NCBI RefSeq assembly: GCF_900142985.1
Contig: NZ_LT670849.1
Span: forward strand, 4,542,501 to 4,606,500
Direction of reading: 5' to 3'
DNA from: Bradyrhizobium erythrophlei
Lineage (GTDB): Bacteria; Pseudomonadota; Alphaproteobacteria; Rhizobiales; Xanthobacteraceae
DNA length: 64,000 bases
Position 1 is the first letter of the stretch. Each line of letters starts with the position of its first letter. Under the pieces are notes generated by a model. The model was not told where the DNA came from and did no database searches. It worked only from the letters and a program-made list of their open reading frames with translations. Below are positions 41,591 to 49,443 of this stretch, in pieces. A program made the translations under genes and the position numbers.

Positions 41591-41776
41591 ATGACTACTT
41601 GCATGCGCTGTCTCGGATGCCGCTGGGTCTGCGAGGCCCATCCCCACATGGCGTGGGAAGGCGATTATGCCTGCGGCTGCGGCGCGCCCGGCATGCCTTG
41701 CCCGCTCTGCAATGCGAGCGATGGAGTTGATCCGCCGAAGATGCCGCCGGGCTTTGTCGAAGATGAGAGCGCATGA
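41591..41776 (+). CDS. Cysteine-rich zinc-ribbon-like protein, copy 2
   Basis: A 61-residue protein: MTTCMRCLGCRWVCEAHPHM, ACGCGAPGMPCPLCN, and tail PPKMPPGFVEDESA. Eight cysteines in the order seen at 38914. The ~110 bp in front of the start (with GAGAGTTACTTTCCGC) recurs in front of the copy at 63859, so promoter and gene were duplicated together. Confidence 0.75.
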   Translation: MTTCMRCLGCRWVCEAHPHMAWEGDYACGCGAPGMPCPLCNASDGVDPPKMPPGFVEDESA

Positions 41777-41814
41777 TCGGCAAGCGCTTCGGCCTTCCAG
41801 TGTGAATAGGCGAT

Positions 41815-42045
41815 ATGAACACCTGTCCCATCTGCGGCGTTGAGACGGAGGAACTCGATAGGACGGGCGATGCCGTAGGCTTCGATTGTCCTCGGCACGG
41901 CAAGTTCAAAGTCGCCGGCAGTGTGCTGGGCAGCGACGCCTTCCTGAACGCCCCTCGCCCGCAGTGGGAGGCCGCGCTCGAGAAGGCCAGATACAGGACC
42001 GTACAGGATGCGTGGCCCTGTATCACCAGGTCTGATTTTCTCTAG
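41815..42045 (+). CDS. Small zinc-ribbon protein (76 aa)
   Basis: ATG 41815: MNTCPICGVETEELDRTGDA, then FDCPRHGKFKVAGSVL, with cysteine knuckles at the start and C-H in the middle. The family is a short cytosolic zinc-finger protein common in rhizobia. It lies 38 bases after copy 2 of the WVCE family and is probably cotranscribed. Confidence 0.7.
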   Translation: MNTCPICGVETEELDRTGDAVGFDCPRHGKFKVAGSVLGSDAFLNAPRPQWEAALEKARYRTVQDAWPCITRSDFL

Positions 42046-42060
42046 GTTCCAGGCACCAGC

Positions 42061-42192
42061 CTATGACTGCGGCCAGCGTGTCTCTCCAACGTTAATCAGT
42101 GCAGCGATCAAGATCAGCACGAAAGTGACCATCATCCAGTTCTGGAACGGGATGCCGATAAGCGTGACCTGATCTATGAGCCAGTCGTCCAT
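42061..42192 (-). CDS. Tiny membrane protein (43 aa)
   Basis: Minus strand, ATG 42192: MDDWLIDQVTLIGIPFQNWM, then the helix MVTFVLILIAALINV and a short polar tail. Good single-helix architecture, no clear ribosome binding site. Confidence 0.45.
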   Translation of the reverse strand: MDDWLIDQVTLIGIPFQNWMMVTFVLILIAALINVGETRWPQS

Positions 42193-42359
42193 GAAGCCGA
42201 TTGTAGAGGGCCGACCTGACACGGTCCTTACAGAATTTGGCCATGAGGGTCGGAAATCTGCCAGTACCCGCCACGGTGCTGTCCCAATTGATGACGGCCT
42301 CAGCCAGCCCCCGCCGCTGAGGCCGTTTCCGTTGTGAGCCCCCCAACCGAGGCGACCTC

Positions 42360-42461
42360 TCAATCATTGAAATATCGTCTACCCGCGCGCTCGAACACTA
42401 TTACCATAATCGCCACGATCAGAAGCGTAGCTGTAGTCAAAGCGAGGATTTCTTTCAGCAT
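42360..42461 (-). CDS. Tiny membrane protein (33 aa)
   Basis: Minus strand, ATG 42461 behind GAGGCGAG: MLKEILALTTATLLIVAIMV, continuing IVFERAGRRYFND. One membrane helix and a basic C-terminus. A coiled-coil-like frame (NLVVQQITDLQAKLELL-type) interrupted by a stop lies just upstream at 42470-42594. Confidence 0.45.
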   Translation of the reverse strand: MLKEILALTTATLLIVAIMVIVFERAGRRYFND

Positions 42462-42739
42462 CGCGCTCGCCTCGATTTTTACCCTCGCGATGATTAAGAA
42501 GTTCCAGCTTCGCTTGCAGATCGGTGATTTGCTGCACCAGGTTGGCTTACTCGGCGGCGATATTCTCAACGGACGGGCCAAGCTTCGTCATCACGCTCCT
42601 CCTAACTAAACGGGTCGGCAAATGCTGATTTTGAAATTTTCTCGCCCGCCGGCATCCTATAGTTTTCCAGTACGAGGATTCCGGAGAAGCCCGGTGTTCC
42701 GTGCCTGGAACTGGCAGCGCCCAACTTGGTTGGCTTCGA

Positions 42740-42859
42740 ATGGAAAAGCCGCGCAAATACTCTCTTGGTGACCTCTTCGATACCTTCTGGTTAGTCTTTG
42801 CCCTGACAGCAATCTGGGGGCACCCTTATCACTGTGTCGGCTCAGCGCTGCTCGGATGA
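42740..42859 (+). CDS. Tiny membrane protein (39 aa)
   Basis: ATG 42740 to TGA 42857-42859: MEKPRKYSLGDLFDTFWLVF, then ALTAIWGHPYHCVGSALLG. Basic start and one hydrophobic helix. No strong ribosome binding site. Confidence 0.4.
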   Translation: MEKPRKYSLGDLFDTFWLVFALTAIWGHPYHCVGSALLG

Positions 42860-43312
42860 TCCTTATCTGCCGTCACGTTTTCAGTGGAGGTCACCGAATG
42901 CGACGCCCAGCCAATTTCCCTTGCGCCAGGCGACCTACAGCGGCGCCGCAGACCGTCGCTCGGTATGGCAAGGCTAAACTTGTGTGGAATGAATAGCGGA
43001 ACCCGTGGCGGAAAGATCGCGCACCGCGCATTCGATCAATCCCGTTTTCAGGATGCGCCTGCGGGGTGCCTTTCGATAATCGACCATGTGGAAGAGGACT
43101 CGCCCTTTCCGAAAAGTACACAAGTGAACTCTCAGCCTGTCTCACCAGCCTGTTCGGCCATCGCCTGCCGACCAGGCTCGGAAGCGAAAGTATGGGGGCC
43201 CTCACTTTCGCTTTGGTCGCACTCGACGAAACACGATTTGCCGTCTGACGACATGTTCCTGAAACCTACCGAGAGCATGCTGAGCCCATTGATCAAACAA
43301 TGGGGTTCGATC
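42860..43312. other. Intergenic, no convincing gene
   Basis: About 450 bp without a supportable gene; the long frames on both strands lack starts and have no family features. Confidence 0.35.
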
Positions 43313-43471
43313 ATGCGCATCAAGGCCATTGCTTTCGCGACGATTGCCGTCCTTACTGCCAGCGCCGCCGTTGCGGCCGCGCACCCATATAACGTTTGTG
43401 AGATTCGACTTGGCGCGGACTGGCACTGCAGCCGCACCATGGTGGTAGTGACGACCTGCCACCGCTCCTAA
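43313..43471 (+). CDS. Small secreted protein (52 aa)
   Basis: ATG 43313: signal peptide MRIKAIAFATIAVLTASAAV then a mature part with three cysteines (NVCEIRLGADWHCSRTM, TTCHRS). A periplasmic mini-protein of unknown function, followed by a hairpin at 43495-43522. Confidence 0.6.
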   Translation: MRIKAIAFATIAVLTASAAVAAAHPYNVCEIRLGADWHCSRTMVVVTTCHRS

Positions 43472-43494
43472 AGAAGTGGGCCGGAGAAGCAAAA

Positions 43495-43522
43495 CCCCCG
43501 CCGGCTTTTCGTCCGACGGGGG
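43495..43522. terminator. Probable terminator
   Basis: CCCCCGCCGG (43495-43504) and CCGACGGGGG (43513-43522) form a stem with one mismatch; AAAA precedes it, giving a T-run on the minus strand. Confidence 0.5.
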
Positions 43523-43785
43523 CGTTCAGGTGGATGGCGCGAGGCGACGGACGAGCGGGAGCAGATCCGCCGGTGTCGCTCCAAGGACCCGCACATTCAT
43601 AACAATGTCATCAACCGGTTCCTGCAAGTCCAAGAGTTGGGCACGTCAACCCCGTTGCAAGCTTGCGAAGGCGCGCAAGCAAGAATCCTGTGGAAAACTT
43701 ACCCCTATCTAGTGTTCCACCAACCGATGTGAATTGCGGGGACGATTCGTGTTGACATGATGGGCAGAGCAATGGGGGTGCAGCC

Positions 43786-44010
43786 ATGGATCGACAGACA
43801 GAAACCGCCGCGCCGCGCTATAGGCATCGCCTCAGCGACCTGCCGAGATGTATTTCCTGCTCCGAGGAACTGATCGCGCCGGAAGCGTCTGCGTTCAGGC
43901 CCAACGGAGAGATATCGTACCTGTGGTGTTGTGACTATTGCGGTCAGAGCGTGGTCACGAGGGCTGCGAAGGTACGCGTGACGTTGGGCCAGCGCGTCAG
44001 TCGACAATGA
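43786..44010 (+). CDS. Small zinc-ribbon protein (74 aa)
   Basis: ATG 43786 after GGGGGTG: 18 basic residues, then CISCSEELIAPEASAF and WCCDYCGQSVVTRA, two CxxC knuckles ~27 residues apart. Convergent with and overlapping the end of the next minus-strand gene by 14 bases. Function unknown. Confidence 0.65.
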   Translation: MDRQTETAAPRYRHRLSDLPRCISCSEELIAPEASAFRPNGEISYLWCCDYCGQSVVTRAAKVRVTLGQRVSRQ

Positions 44011-44149
44011 TCCGTCCCTTGCCGCCGCATTCCTTGCACTGAGCAAAGATCCGGACACCCGGGCGCACCGGTGGCTTAGCCGGCGCCATTCCAGTGCCGT
44101 TACATGCAGGACACGGTCGCTCGATTGGGCGTTCAACGGGCTTTTTCAT
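43997..44149 (-). CDS. Small DnaJ-type zinc-finger protein (50 aa)
   Basis: From ATG 44149: PCPACNGTGMAPAKPP and, 20 residues later, QCKECGGKGRIIVD, two CxxCxGxG knuckles as in the DnaJ cysteine-rich domain. No J domain. The start overlaps the stop of the lipoprotein gene (ATGA), so the two are coupled. Confidence 0.7.
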   Translation of the reverse strand: MKKPVERPIERPCPACNGTGMAPAKPPVRPGVRIFAQCKECGGKGRIIVD

Positions 44150-44361
44150 CGCGCCCCTTTCAGGCTGCACGAAGTGTTGCACGTCGTCGTAGTGCCATGG
44201 TCAAATCTCTTACAGACTGCCACGCACTGGTCCAACGACTTCGGATTATAAGTCGGATATAGATCTGTTGCGCAGCTTCGTGCGGGCCCGGTGGCACCGC
44301 TGTCGGGGGAGCACGCCCCTAGCACCGACGCCAAGACTGCGAACGCCGCAAATCGCTTCAT
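44146..44361 (-). CDS. Small lipoprotein (71 aa)
   Basis: From ATG 44361: MKRFAAFAVLASVLGAC, a lipobox (VLGAC) with the lipidated cysteine at residue 17, then six further cysteines in the mature part (RSCATDLYP, QCVAVCKRF, TCNTSCSLKG), likely disulfide-bonded. Outer or inner membrane-anchored, periplasm-facing. Function unknown. Confidence 0.7.
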   Translation of the reverse strand: MKRFAAFAVLASVLGACSPDSGATGPARSCATDLYPTYNPKSLDQCVAVCKRFDHGTTTTCNTSCSLKGAR

Positions 44362-44475
44362 GAAACCTCGGGGCCAATCCTGACACGACGCGCATGACTC
44401 CACCGTCTAGCGCGAGGGAATGGCCGGACGCTTACGCCAACCTTACAGGCCATCGTTGGCGCCAAGTCGACCGCA

Positions 44476-44662
44476 TCATTCTTCGATAGAGCGCAACTGG
44501 ATGAGTCCGACGCGGCGCCCTGCGTCCCAAACCTCGATCGCGTAGCTCTCCCGAATTGTATGGCCGGCGCGATGGCGTCGATATCCGTTTGACCTCGAAC
44601 TCGTGCGGCTCGGCAAAGATGTGCCCACCCTGGTCGACGGGGAACGATCGATAGATCGGCAT
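44476..44662 (-). pseudogene. Frameshifted small protein (MPIYRSF family)
   Basis: Frame 1 begins MPIYRSFPVDQGGHIFAEPH and degenerates after ~25 codons. A second frame ends with ESYAIEVWDAGRRVGLIQL and stop, the expected C-terminus of this short Bradyrhizobium family. A single indel in between explains both. It could also be a sequencing error. Confidence 0.6.
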
Positions 44663-44668
44663 GGCTGC

Positions 44669-44803
44669 TTACTGCGCGGTATGAGCTGGTGGCTGCTGAT
44701 GCGGCCTGTGGTGGACGACATATTGCGCGCCCAGAGCAACGAGAATGCCAGCCAGCACCACGACCGTCACGGCGATTATCAGCTGCTTGGTTGAGCCAAA
44801 CAT
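44669..44803 (-). CDS. Tiny membrane protein (44 aa)
   Basis: Minus strand ATG 44803 to TAA 44669-44671: MFGSTKQLIIAVTVVVLAGI, then LVALGAQYVV and a His/Pro/Gln-rich tail. One clean helix. Six bases ahead of the next gene on the strand. Confidence 0.55.
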   Translation of the reverse strand: MFGSTKQLIIAVTVVVLAGILVALGAQYVVHHRPHQQPPAHTAQ

Positions 44804-44814
44804 ACAGAGCCTGT

Positions 44815-44940
44815 CTAAAGCCGGGAGATCATGCTGATGTCCACGGCGTAGGACTTCGCGATTTCAGCCAAGGTCTCCTTACGGGAGGCGCGCTGCTTGA
44901 GCGCCTCCTGCCGTTGATACGACTTCCCGCGCGTGAGGGA
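44815..44940 (-). pseudogene. C-terminal HTH remnant of a serine recombinase (resolvase/invertase)
   Basis: Minus strand ends QRQEALKQRASRKETLAEIA, then KSYAVDISMISRL, the Hin/Tn3-resolvase HTH_7 tail (ETLAEIARSYNVSxSTISRL type). The catalytic domain is absent. Confidence 0.6.
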
Positions 44941-45042
44941 CGGCCGATTTCCCTGGGGTCGGTTCGGTGGGTCGACCGTGCCAGGCCGCGACGAGGCGCC
45001 GCGACCCAGCAAAAGGAATCCACGCGCACGCCGACCGTTCCA

Positions 45043-45085
45043 GAAAAGAAAATGGCCTCAGCCTTGGCAGGGGAAGCTGAGGCCA
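45043..45085 (-). terminator. Minus-strand terminator
   Basis: TGGCCTCAGC / GCTGAGGCCA perfect 10-bp stem (45053-45085), followed on the minus strand by TTTTCTTTTCTGG. No intact minus-strand gene precedes it, so its gene was probably lost. Confidence 0.6.
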
Positions 45086-45263
45086 ACTTCTGAGTGTTGC
45101 GTATGCCGCGGGGCGGCAAGCCGGAATAACTGAGCGGGCTGCCAACGGTTCCAAAGCCGGTGGCTCTTCCCGGCATGAAGGGCGAGTTTCCGGCGGTTTT
45201 TATTCGAGAGCGCGCCCTTCAATTCGAAATTATTGGGCCTGTTTAAGATACAGCGCCCCACTC

Positions 45264-45557
45264 TCCCGCAAATTCGAGGACCCGATCACGCTTCCGAACG
45301 GCCAGACGCTGGTCACGCTCAAGGACGCCGCCGACTACATCATGAAGCTGCCGAAAGCCGAGCAGAATCACGAGAAGTGGCAGACCGCCGTCGAGGTCTT
45401 GATCATGGCGGCCGAAGGTCGCGGCCCGACAATGCATGCGCGGATCGGCGTAATGCAGGCGTTGAACCGGGACAAGCCGCGCGTCTTCGCCGACCGCAAA
45501 GACAATCGTTGGGGAAAGCGGAAGCTGGCACGGGATCGCGTGGCGTCGAGGCCCTGA
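45264..45557 (+). pseudogene. Hypothetical protein missing its start, abutting IS110
   Basis: The plus strand encodes RKFEDPITLPNGQTLVTLKD, then KLPKAEQNHEKWQTAVEVLI and RIGVMQALNRDKPRVF..WGKRKL, a short conserved rhizobial protein of unknown function. No start codon lies in frame ahead of RKFED; ATG 45342 is internal. The N-terminus seems lost. The 3' end lies directly beside the IS110 fragment. Confidence 0.6.
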
Positions 45558-45595
45558 CAAATTCTCCAGCGTCGACCGATGGGGCCTCTGATCCC

Positions 45596-45982
45596 CGCCT
45601 CGCAGATCGCTGCCGCATCATTCGCATCATTCTTGCTGCGTTTGAGGTAGGCCTTCACATAGCTCGGCGGCATCAGCTTCACCGTATGACCAAAGGCCTG
45701 CAACTCGCGACCCCAATGATGAGCTGCCGGGCAAGCTTCGATACCAACAAGGCACGGCGGTAATTCTCTGAAAAACTCCAGCATCTTCGAACGGCTGACG
45801 CGCTTGCGTATCAATACCGTTCCGACGTCATCGACACCGTGAACTTGGAATACCGACTTCGCAATATCGAGACCAATCGTGATAACTTCGCCCATGGACG
45901 GCTCCCCTCATAGTGGTTCGCTTCAGCGCAACCACCCTATGGCACTTCGATGCCGCAGAGTGGGCGCCGTCCACAGCATCAA
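45596..45982 (-). mobile_element. IS110 fragment: N-terminal third of transposase plus terminal sequence
   Basis: Minus strand ATG 45895: MGEVITIGLDIAKSVFQVHG with the first catalytic Asp, then GIEACPAAHHWG and RSKNDANDAAAICEA, after which homology ends at ~45596. Outside the start, sequence up to CCGTCCACAGCATCAA (45982) matches the outer end of the deleted element at 11293-11789. It is complementary to that fragment, which keeps only the C-terminal domain. Confidence 0.8.
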
Positions 45983-46121
45983 AAACAGAAGTGGCTCAAC
46001 CTGAAAGGCTTGTCGGTTCTACCCTCAGAAGCGGATATCTTCAGCGAGGTCGGCATGTCGGTTTCGTGCCAATAGGCGACATTGCACGCTGATGTCAAAG
46101 AGGCCGCCAACTAAGGCGGCT

Positions 46122-46241
46122 TTATGCAAACAAGATAATTAGCCCAATACCGATCATTAGGTTTATGCCAGCAATCATCATGACAAGAAAAAAATCTGCC
46201 GGAAGTTGGTCTGCTCGCCGCGCGCTGAGGCGTTCGGGCAT
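46122..46241 (-). CDS. Tiny membrane protein (39 aa)
   Basis: Minus strand ATG 46241 to TAA 46122-46124: MPERLSARRADQLPADFFLV, then MMIAGINLMIGIGLIILFA. A basic N-terminus and one long helix. A short GCCGCC/GGCGGC hairpin (46103-46120) follows the stop. Confidence 0.55.
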   Translation of the reverse strand: MPERLSARRADQLPADFFLVMMIAGINLMIGIGLIILFA

Positions 46242-46281
46242 GGAGCGGTCCTTGTTAAGGACATCCTACGGCATGGACCTA

Positions 46282-46295
46282 TTGAGTCTGATCAA
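46282..46295. promoter_or_regulatory. FixK/FNR-like box
   Basis: TTGAGTCTGATCAA has both TTGA/TCAA arms. It lies 86 bases upstream of the EcfG-like motif of the receiver pair and 40 bases upstream of the divergent 39-aa gene. Confidence 0.4.
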
Positions 46296-46367
46296 AACAG
46301 CTCGCGGAGCTTACTTCGGCGGCTGTAGCTCGCCTTAGCACCGATGTCCAATTCTGCACTTTCATGC

Positions 46368-46392
46368 GGAACAAACGACCCTCCACTGAGTT
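46368..46392 (+). promoter_or_regulatory. EcfG-type promoter for the receiver pair
   Basis: GGAAC (46368-46372), 16 bases, AGTT (46389-46392): one mismatch. It lies inside the longest possible reading frame, which argues for the GTG start at 46424. Confidence 0.45.
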
Positions 46393-46423
46393 TGTGCATG
46401 GAACTTTGTGCAGGCGGGAAGAA

Positions 46424-46822
46424 GTGGCAAATAGCGAAAGCCTTCCAGTTATCCTCATCGTCGAGGACGAAACCCTAATCCAAACCCTTGTAGAGGAAGC
46501 ACTGGCGGATGGCGGGTTTGAAACCGCTATCGCGCCATCGGCTGAAGAAGCCGTAACTTTGTTGCGGAGCGGGGTTACTGACTACCGGGCGCTCGTCACG
46601 GACATCAATCTTAAGGGGAACATGAACGGGTGGGAGGTTGCAAGACGCGCGAGGGAGATCGACCCCGCATTTCCAATCGTATACATGACGGGTGCCGCTG
46701 CCGACGAGTGGGCTTCGCAGGGCGTTCCCAATAGCGTTCTACTGGTGAAGCCGTTTGCCCCGGCGCAGATTTTAACTGCGGTCTCTCAACTTCTCAACGC
46801 TGCTGCTCAGGGTCAAAGTTAA
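46424..46822 (+). CDS. Single-domain response regulator (receiver 1)
   Basis: From GTG 46424 (ATG 46364 is possible, but an EcfG-like promoter sits between them). Receiver landmarks: VILIVEDE acidic pocket, VTDINLKG phosphoacceptor Asp, YMTGAA switch Thr, and LVKPF lysine. No output domain. One base separates it from receiver 2. Pairs of lone receivers like this often feed phosphorelays such as general-stress signalling; the partner kinase is not adjacent. Confidence 0.85.
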   Translation: MANSESLPVILIVEDETLIQTLVEEALADGGFETAIAPSAEEAVTLLRSGVTDYRALVTDINLKGNMNGWEVARRAREIDPAFPIVYMTGAAADEWASQGVPNSVLLVKPFAPAQILTAVSQLLNAAAQGQS

Positions 46823-46823
46823 C

Positions 46824-47192
46824 ATGGAGGGCATATCCGTATTTTTGGTTGAGGACGAAGCCCTGATCCGAATGATGATTGTCGACATGCTTGAGGAGCT
46901 TGGGCATCGAGTAGTTGCCGAAGCCGGTAGCATTCAATCGGCCGAACCGTTGGCCCGTACCTCTGCATTCGACTTGGGGGTTTTCGATATTAATATCGGT
47001 GGCCTCGCCATCAGTCCCATCGCAGAGATCGTCACCGCACGAGGTCTGCCGTTCGTATTCGTCAGCGGTTATGGCCCAGCCGGGCGGCCAGAGTTGTTCA
47101 ACGACAAGCCGGTGCTGCGCAAGCCATTTTTGATTTCAGAGTTTGCGACCTTGATCAATGCGGCCGTGGGCGACAAGTCAAACGGGCAATAA
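46824..47192 (+). CDS. Single-domain response regulator (receiver 2)
   Basis: 122 residues: VFLVEDEALIRMMI acidic pocket, FDINIGG phosphoacceptor, FVSGYG switch serine, and LRKPF lysine. The helix after the phosphoacceptor is divergent. Directly follows receiver 1 (one-base gap), so the two are an operon. Confidence 0.85.
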   Translation: MEGISVFLVEDEALIRMMIVDMLEELGHRVVAEAGSIQSAEPLARTSAFDLGVFDINIGGLAISPIAEIVTARGLPFVFVSGYGPAGRPELFNDKPVLRKPFLISEFATLINAAVGDKSNGQ

Positions 47193-47355
47193 TCAGCTCC
47201 TTTGTGACCACGTTCGATGTCCGTTGAAAAACCGCCTAAGCTAATCAGTCGGAGCGAGTACGCAGGAAAAGGTCAATTAATCAGACCCTAACCAAACTTC
47301 ACAACCACGATTCAACATCCAATCTGTATCTCTCTTTCTCAATTAGGATTGAGCG

Positions 47356-47670
47356 ATGGCTTATGGAGACCGCAAGAGTGATCGTGTTCAGTTCGAACGG
47401 GGTATTCCAGTCTATCTGATGGGGATTGACGGAACCTGGCGTCGGGAATGCAAGATGATCGACGTGTCACAGACCGGTGCGCGTTTGCATATTGAGGGTT
47501 CTCTCGAAGGACTCGATCTCAAGGAGTTTTTCCTTCTTCTGTCATCAACCGGTCTCGCGTATCGGCGTTGTCAGCTAGTGCGTGTTGATGGTGATCAACT
47601 CGGCGTCGAATTTCTGGCTCGCGACACGCTCAAAAGGAAAGCGAGGAAGCGGTCCGACCAAGTCGATTGA
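47356..47670 (+). CDS. PilZ-domain protein
   Basis: A 104-residue single PilZ domain: R/K-rich start (DRKSDRVQFERGIPVYLM), core CKMIDVSQTGARLHIEG (D/N-x-S-x2-G motif) and the closing strand GDQLGVEFLARD. The N-terminal arginine motif is DRKSDR, so c-di-GMP binding is possible but not certain. Probably cytosolic. It is ~160 bases after the receivers and may belong to the same response. Confidence 0.85.
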   Translation: MAYGDRKSDRVQFERGIPVYLMGIDGTWRRECKMIDVSQTGARLHIEGSLEGLDLKEFFLLLSSTGLAYRRCQLVRVDGDQLGVEFLARDTLKRKARKRSDQVD

Positions 47671-47747
47671 GCTTGGCGAGCATAATGTCCGAAACGGGTT
47701 AAAAGTCGACCCGACGGCCCTGAAATTCGACTTCCGCTTTACCGCTG

Positions 47748-47959
47748 ATAGTGTTGCAAAAGTCGAAAGTTGCAGCGGTCCAAATTTTTGGCGAAAACCT
47801 GATGCGCAAAGAGGTCGATGATTCGCATAGTCTCAATCGCGCTACCGAAGCCGCCCACGAATTTGGCGCAAGGCGATGAGGTCCCTCAGATCACTACACG
47901 AATAACGCGCCGGCGGCCCTCAGAAATTCTGCATCTCCTGCAAAACGACTCTTGCACTA
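47748..47959 (+). mobile_element. MITE-like element, copy 2
   Basis: Begins GATAGTGTTGCAAAAGTCG and ends ACGACTCTTGCACTATC, a slightly degraded inverted repeat. The interior matches copy 1 (5571-5769) in the same orientation, with an insertion near 47900 (ACTACACGAATAACGCG). No coding capacity. Confidence 0.65.
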
Positions 47960-48035
47960 TCCCACTGGAAGCGGAACTGACGCGGCTTTGTCTCATCGTT
48001 CACAAACGTCTCGATAGACAGATTGTTTGGATCCA

Positions 48036-48179
48036 CTAGATCCGAAGCAAAACGGCCCTCTCGGACTCGAAGCTTTCGATTGCCATCACCAGTAGAGCGA
48101 CGGTCAATTCGTCATCCGTCGTCGCGAGTGCGTGACGAAGCTCAACGATCTTTTTGTCGATTGCTTCACGCCTGAACAT
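48036..48179 (-). CDS. Small helical protein (47 aa)
   Basis: Minus strand ATG 48179 to TAG 48036-48038: MFRREAIDKKIVELRHALAT, then ELTVALLVMAIESFESERAV. Two amphipathic helices; cytosolic. Function unknown. Confidence 0.5.
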   Translation of the reverse strand: MFRREAIDKKIVELRHALATTDDELTVALLVMAIESFESERAVLLRI

Positions 48180-48455
48180 AGTCGAGTGTCCGCATCACAT
48201 CGAGAAAGCGAGATGCGCTGATTCGCCATGACCCGCCAGATCGCGCAAAACACAAGCCGGCGGTTGGGGCCGGTTTCGAAAAATGATGCGCTGCCGGTGT
48301 CGCCGACGACGGCGAATAAGGCTGCCCGCAACTTCTCAATTTCGAGCTGGTCGCGCGCCCTGAGATATCAAGAATTTGGATCGGGTCGGCCACGATTACT
48401 TCGATACGAGGGCGACCTTACAGGCGGCTTACCGCGTAAGGACGGTCGATACGAA

Positions 48456-48479
48456 GAGGCCCCGCCGGAGCGGGGCCTC
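48456..48479. terminator. Bidirectional terminator hairpin
   Basis: GAGGCCCCGC-CGGA-GCGGGGCCTC, a perfect 10-bp stem, located 22 bases beyond the end of the minus-strand gene 48502-48783. Confidence 0.6.
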
Positions 48480-48501
48480 TCTGCTTTGCTCTGGTCTGCG
48501 C

Positions 48502-48783
48502 TCAGTTTCCCGGGGGACGATCGCTTACGCCTTCGCCACCGACCCGGGACTTATCACGCGCGCCGGGTACCACGCCAGGCGTTGCCGGTCGGACGACTGG
48601 CGCGAGACCCGTCGTTTGCTCGTTTTGGATTGTTCCAGCGGGATCAACGACCTTGGGGCCCGCGCCGTCAGGTACGACAACCGGCCGTTCGGTTGGGGGC
48701 ACGGTATCGACGATGGTTTGCGCGAACGCCAGTGAGCCGGTCAGCGATAGAGCAGCCGCGATGGAGATAGTTCGAATTTTCAT
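48502..48783 (-). CDS. Small exported Pro-rich protein (93 aa)
   Basis: From ATG 48783, behind GGAGGAA: signal peptide (ISIAAALSLTGSLAFA) then a Pro/Val-rich, probably unstructured mature part (VPPTERPVVVPDGAGPKVVD). No family recognised; periplasmic by prediction. Ends at a strong hairpin. Confidence 0.6.
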   Translation of the reverse strand: MKIRTISIAAALSLTGSLAFAQTIVDTVPPTERPVVVPDGAGPKVVDPAGTIQNEQTTGLAPVVRPATPGVVPGARDKSRVGGEGVSDRPPGN

Positions 48784-48977
48784 GGGAATTCCTCCATTAG
48801 AAAGAGGTGAAACACATGGCTCGCGAGTTCGTTTCAACGCGAGCAGGCCCTCATGGCGTCCATGGCAAAAGGCTTGAGCAGCACGAGTTCCTCGCTACCT
48901 CGGCGGGCGAGGTCCTTTTTCCCGCTATTGATGATTGTCCGGCCGCGCATTCCAAAATCGGCGGAACATCGAGGCAA

Positions 48978-49002
48978 GGAACGAACCTTGGCAACTCGTG
49001 TT
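48978..49002 (+). promoter_or_regulatory. EcfG-type promoter for the 85-aa secreted protein
   Basis: GGAAC (48978-48982), 16 bases, TGTT (48999-49002): one mismatch. Start codon 37 bases downstream. Confidence 0.5.
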
Positions 49003-49039
49003 TTGGTGTTGGGCAGATCGAGCATTGGAGGAGTTGAAA

Positions 49040-49297
49040 ATGAAACTGTTAACTAAAGCAGTTGCCGGCGCTGCGATCGGTGTCGGCATTCTTGCTGCAT
49101 CCGCGGTTTCTGCATCGGCGGCTATCGTGTGCAGCGGCAATGTTTGCTGGCATACTCATGAGGGATATGAATATCCGGCATCGGCCGGTGTCGTTATTCA
49201 TGAGGACGACTGGAAATGGGGTCCGAGTGAAAAATTTACGTTCCGCGAACACGAAGGCCGAGGATATTGGCGCGGAGATACCTGGACGACCTGGTAA
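49040..49297 (+). CDS. Secreted protein, GYEYPASAGVVIHEDDW family (85 aa), copy 1
   Basis: From ATG 49040, behind GGAGGAG: signal peptide (VAGAAIGVGILAASAVSASA), then a compact domain with two cysteines (IVCSGNVCWHTHEGYEYP), a conserved middle (HEDDWKWGPSEKFTFREHEG) and the end RGDTWTTW. Tryptophan-rich and periplasmic; function unknown. A truncated copy lies at 63586-63735. An EcfG-like promoter precedes it and a strong terminator follows. Confidence 0.8.
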   Translation: MKLLTKAVAGAAIGVGILAASAVSASAAIVCSGNVCWHTHEGYEYPASAGVVIHEDDWKWGPSEKFTFREHEGRGYWRGDTWTTW

Positions 49298-49300
49298 GTT

Positions 49301-49333
49301 AAGGAGGCCGCCAACAAGGCGGCCTCCTTTTTT
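49301..49333 (+). terminator. Strong factor-independent terminator
   Basis: AAGGAGGCCGCC-AACAA-GGCGGCCTCCTT followed by TTTT: a perfect 12-bp stem directly after the secreted-protein gene. Confidence 0.9.
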
Positions 49334-49443
49334 GAACTAAGCGAAGTATTCGAATTCAATCAGGTTGACGAGGCTTCGAATTCGCGCAGAACGCAATCCA
49401 TCGATGTCCGAGCTGAATGTGCGGCGCACCCTGAGGGAAGACC

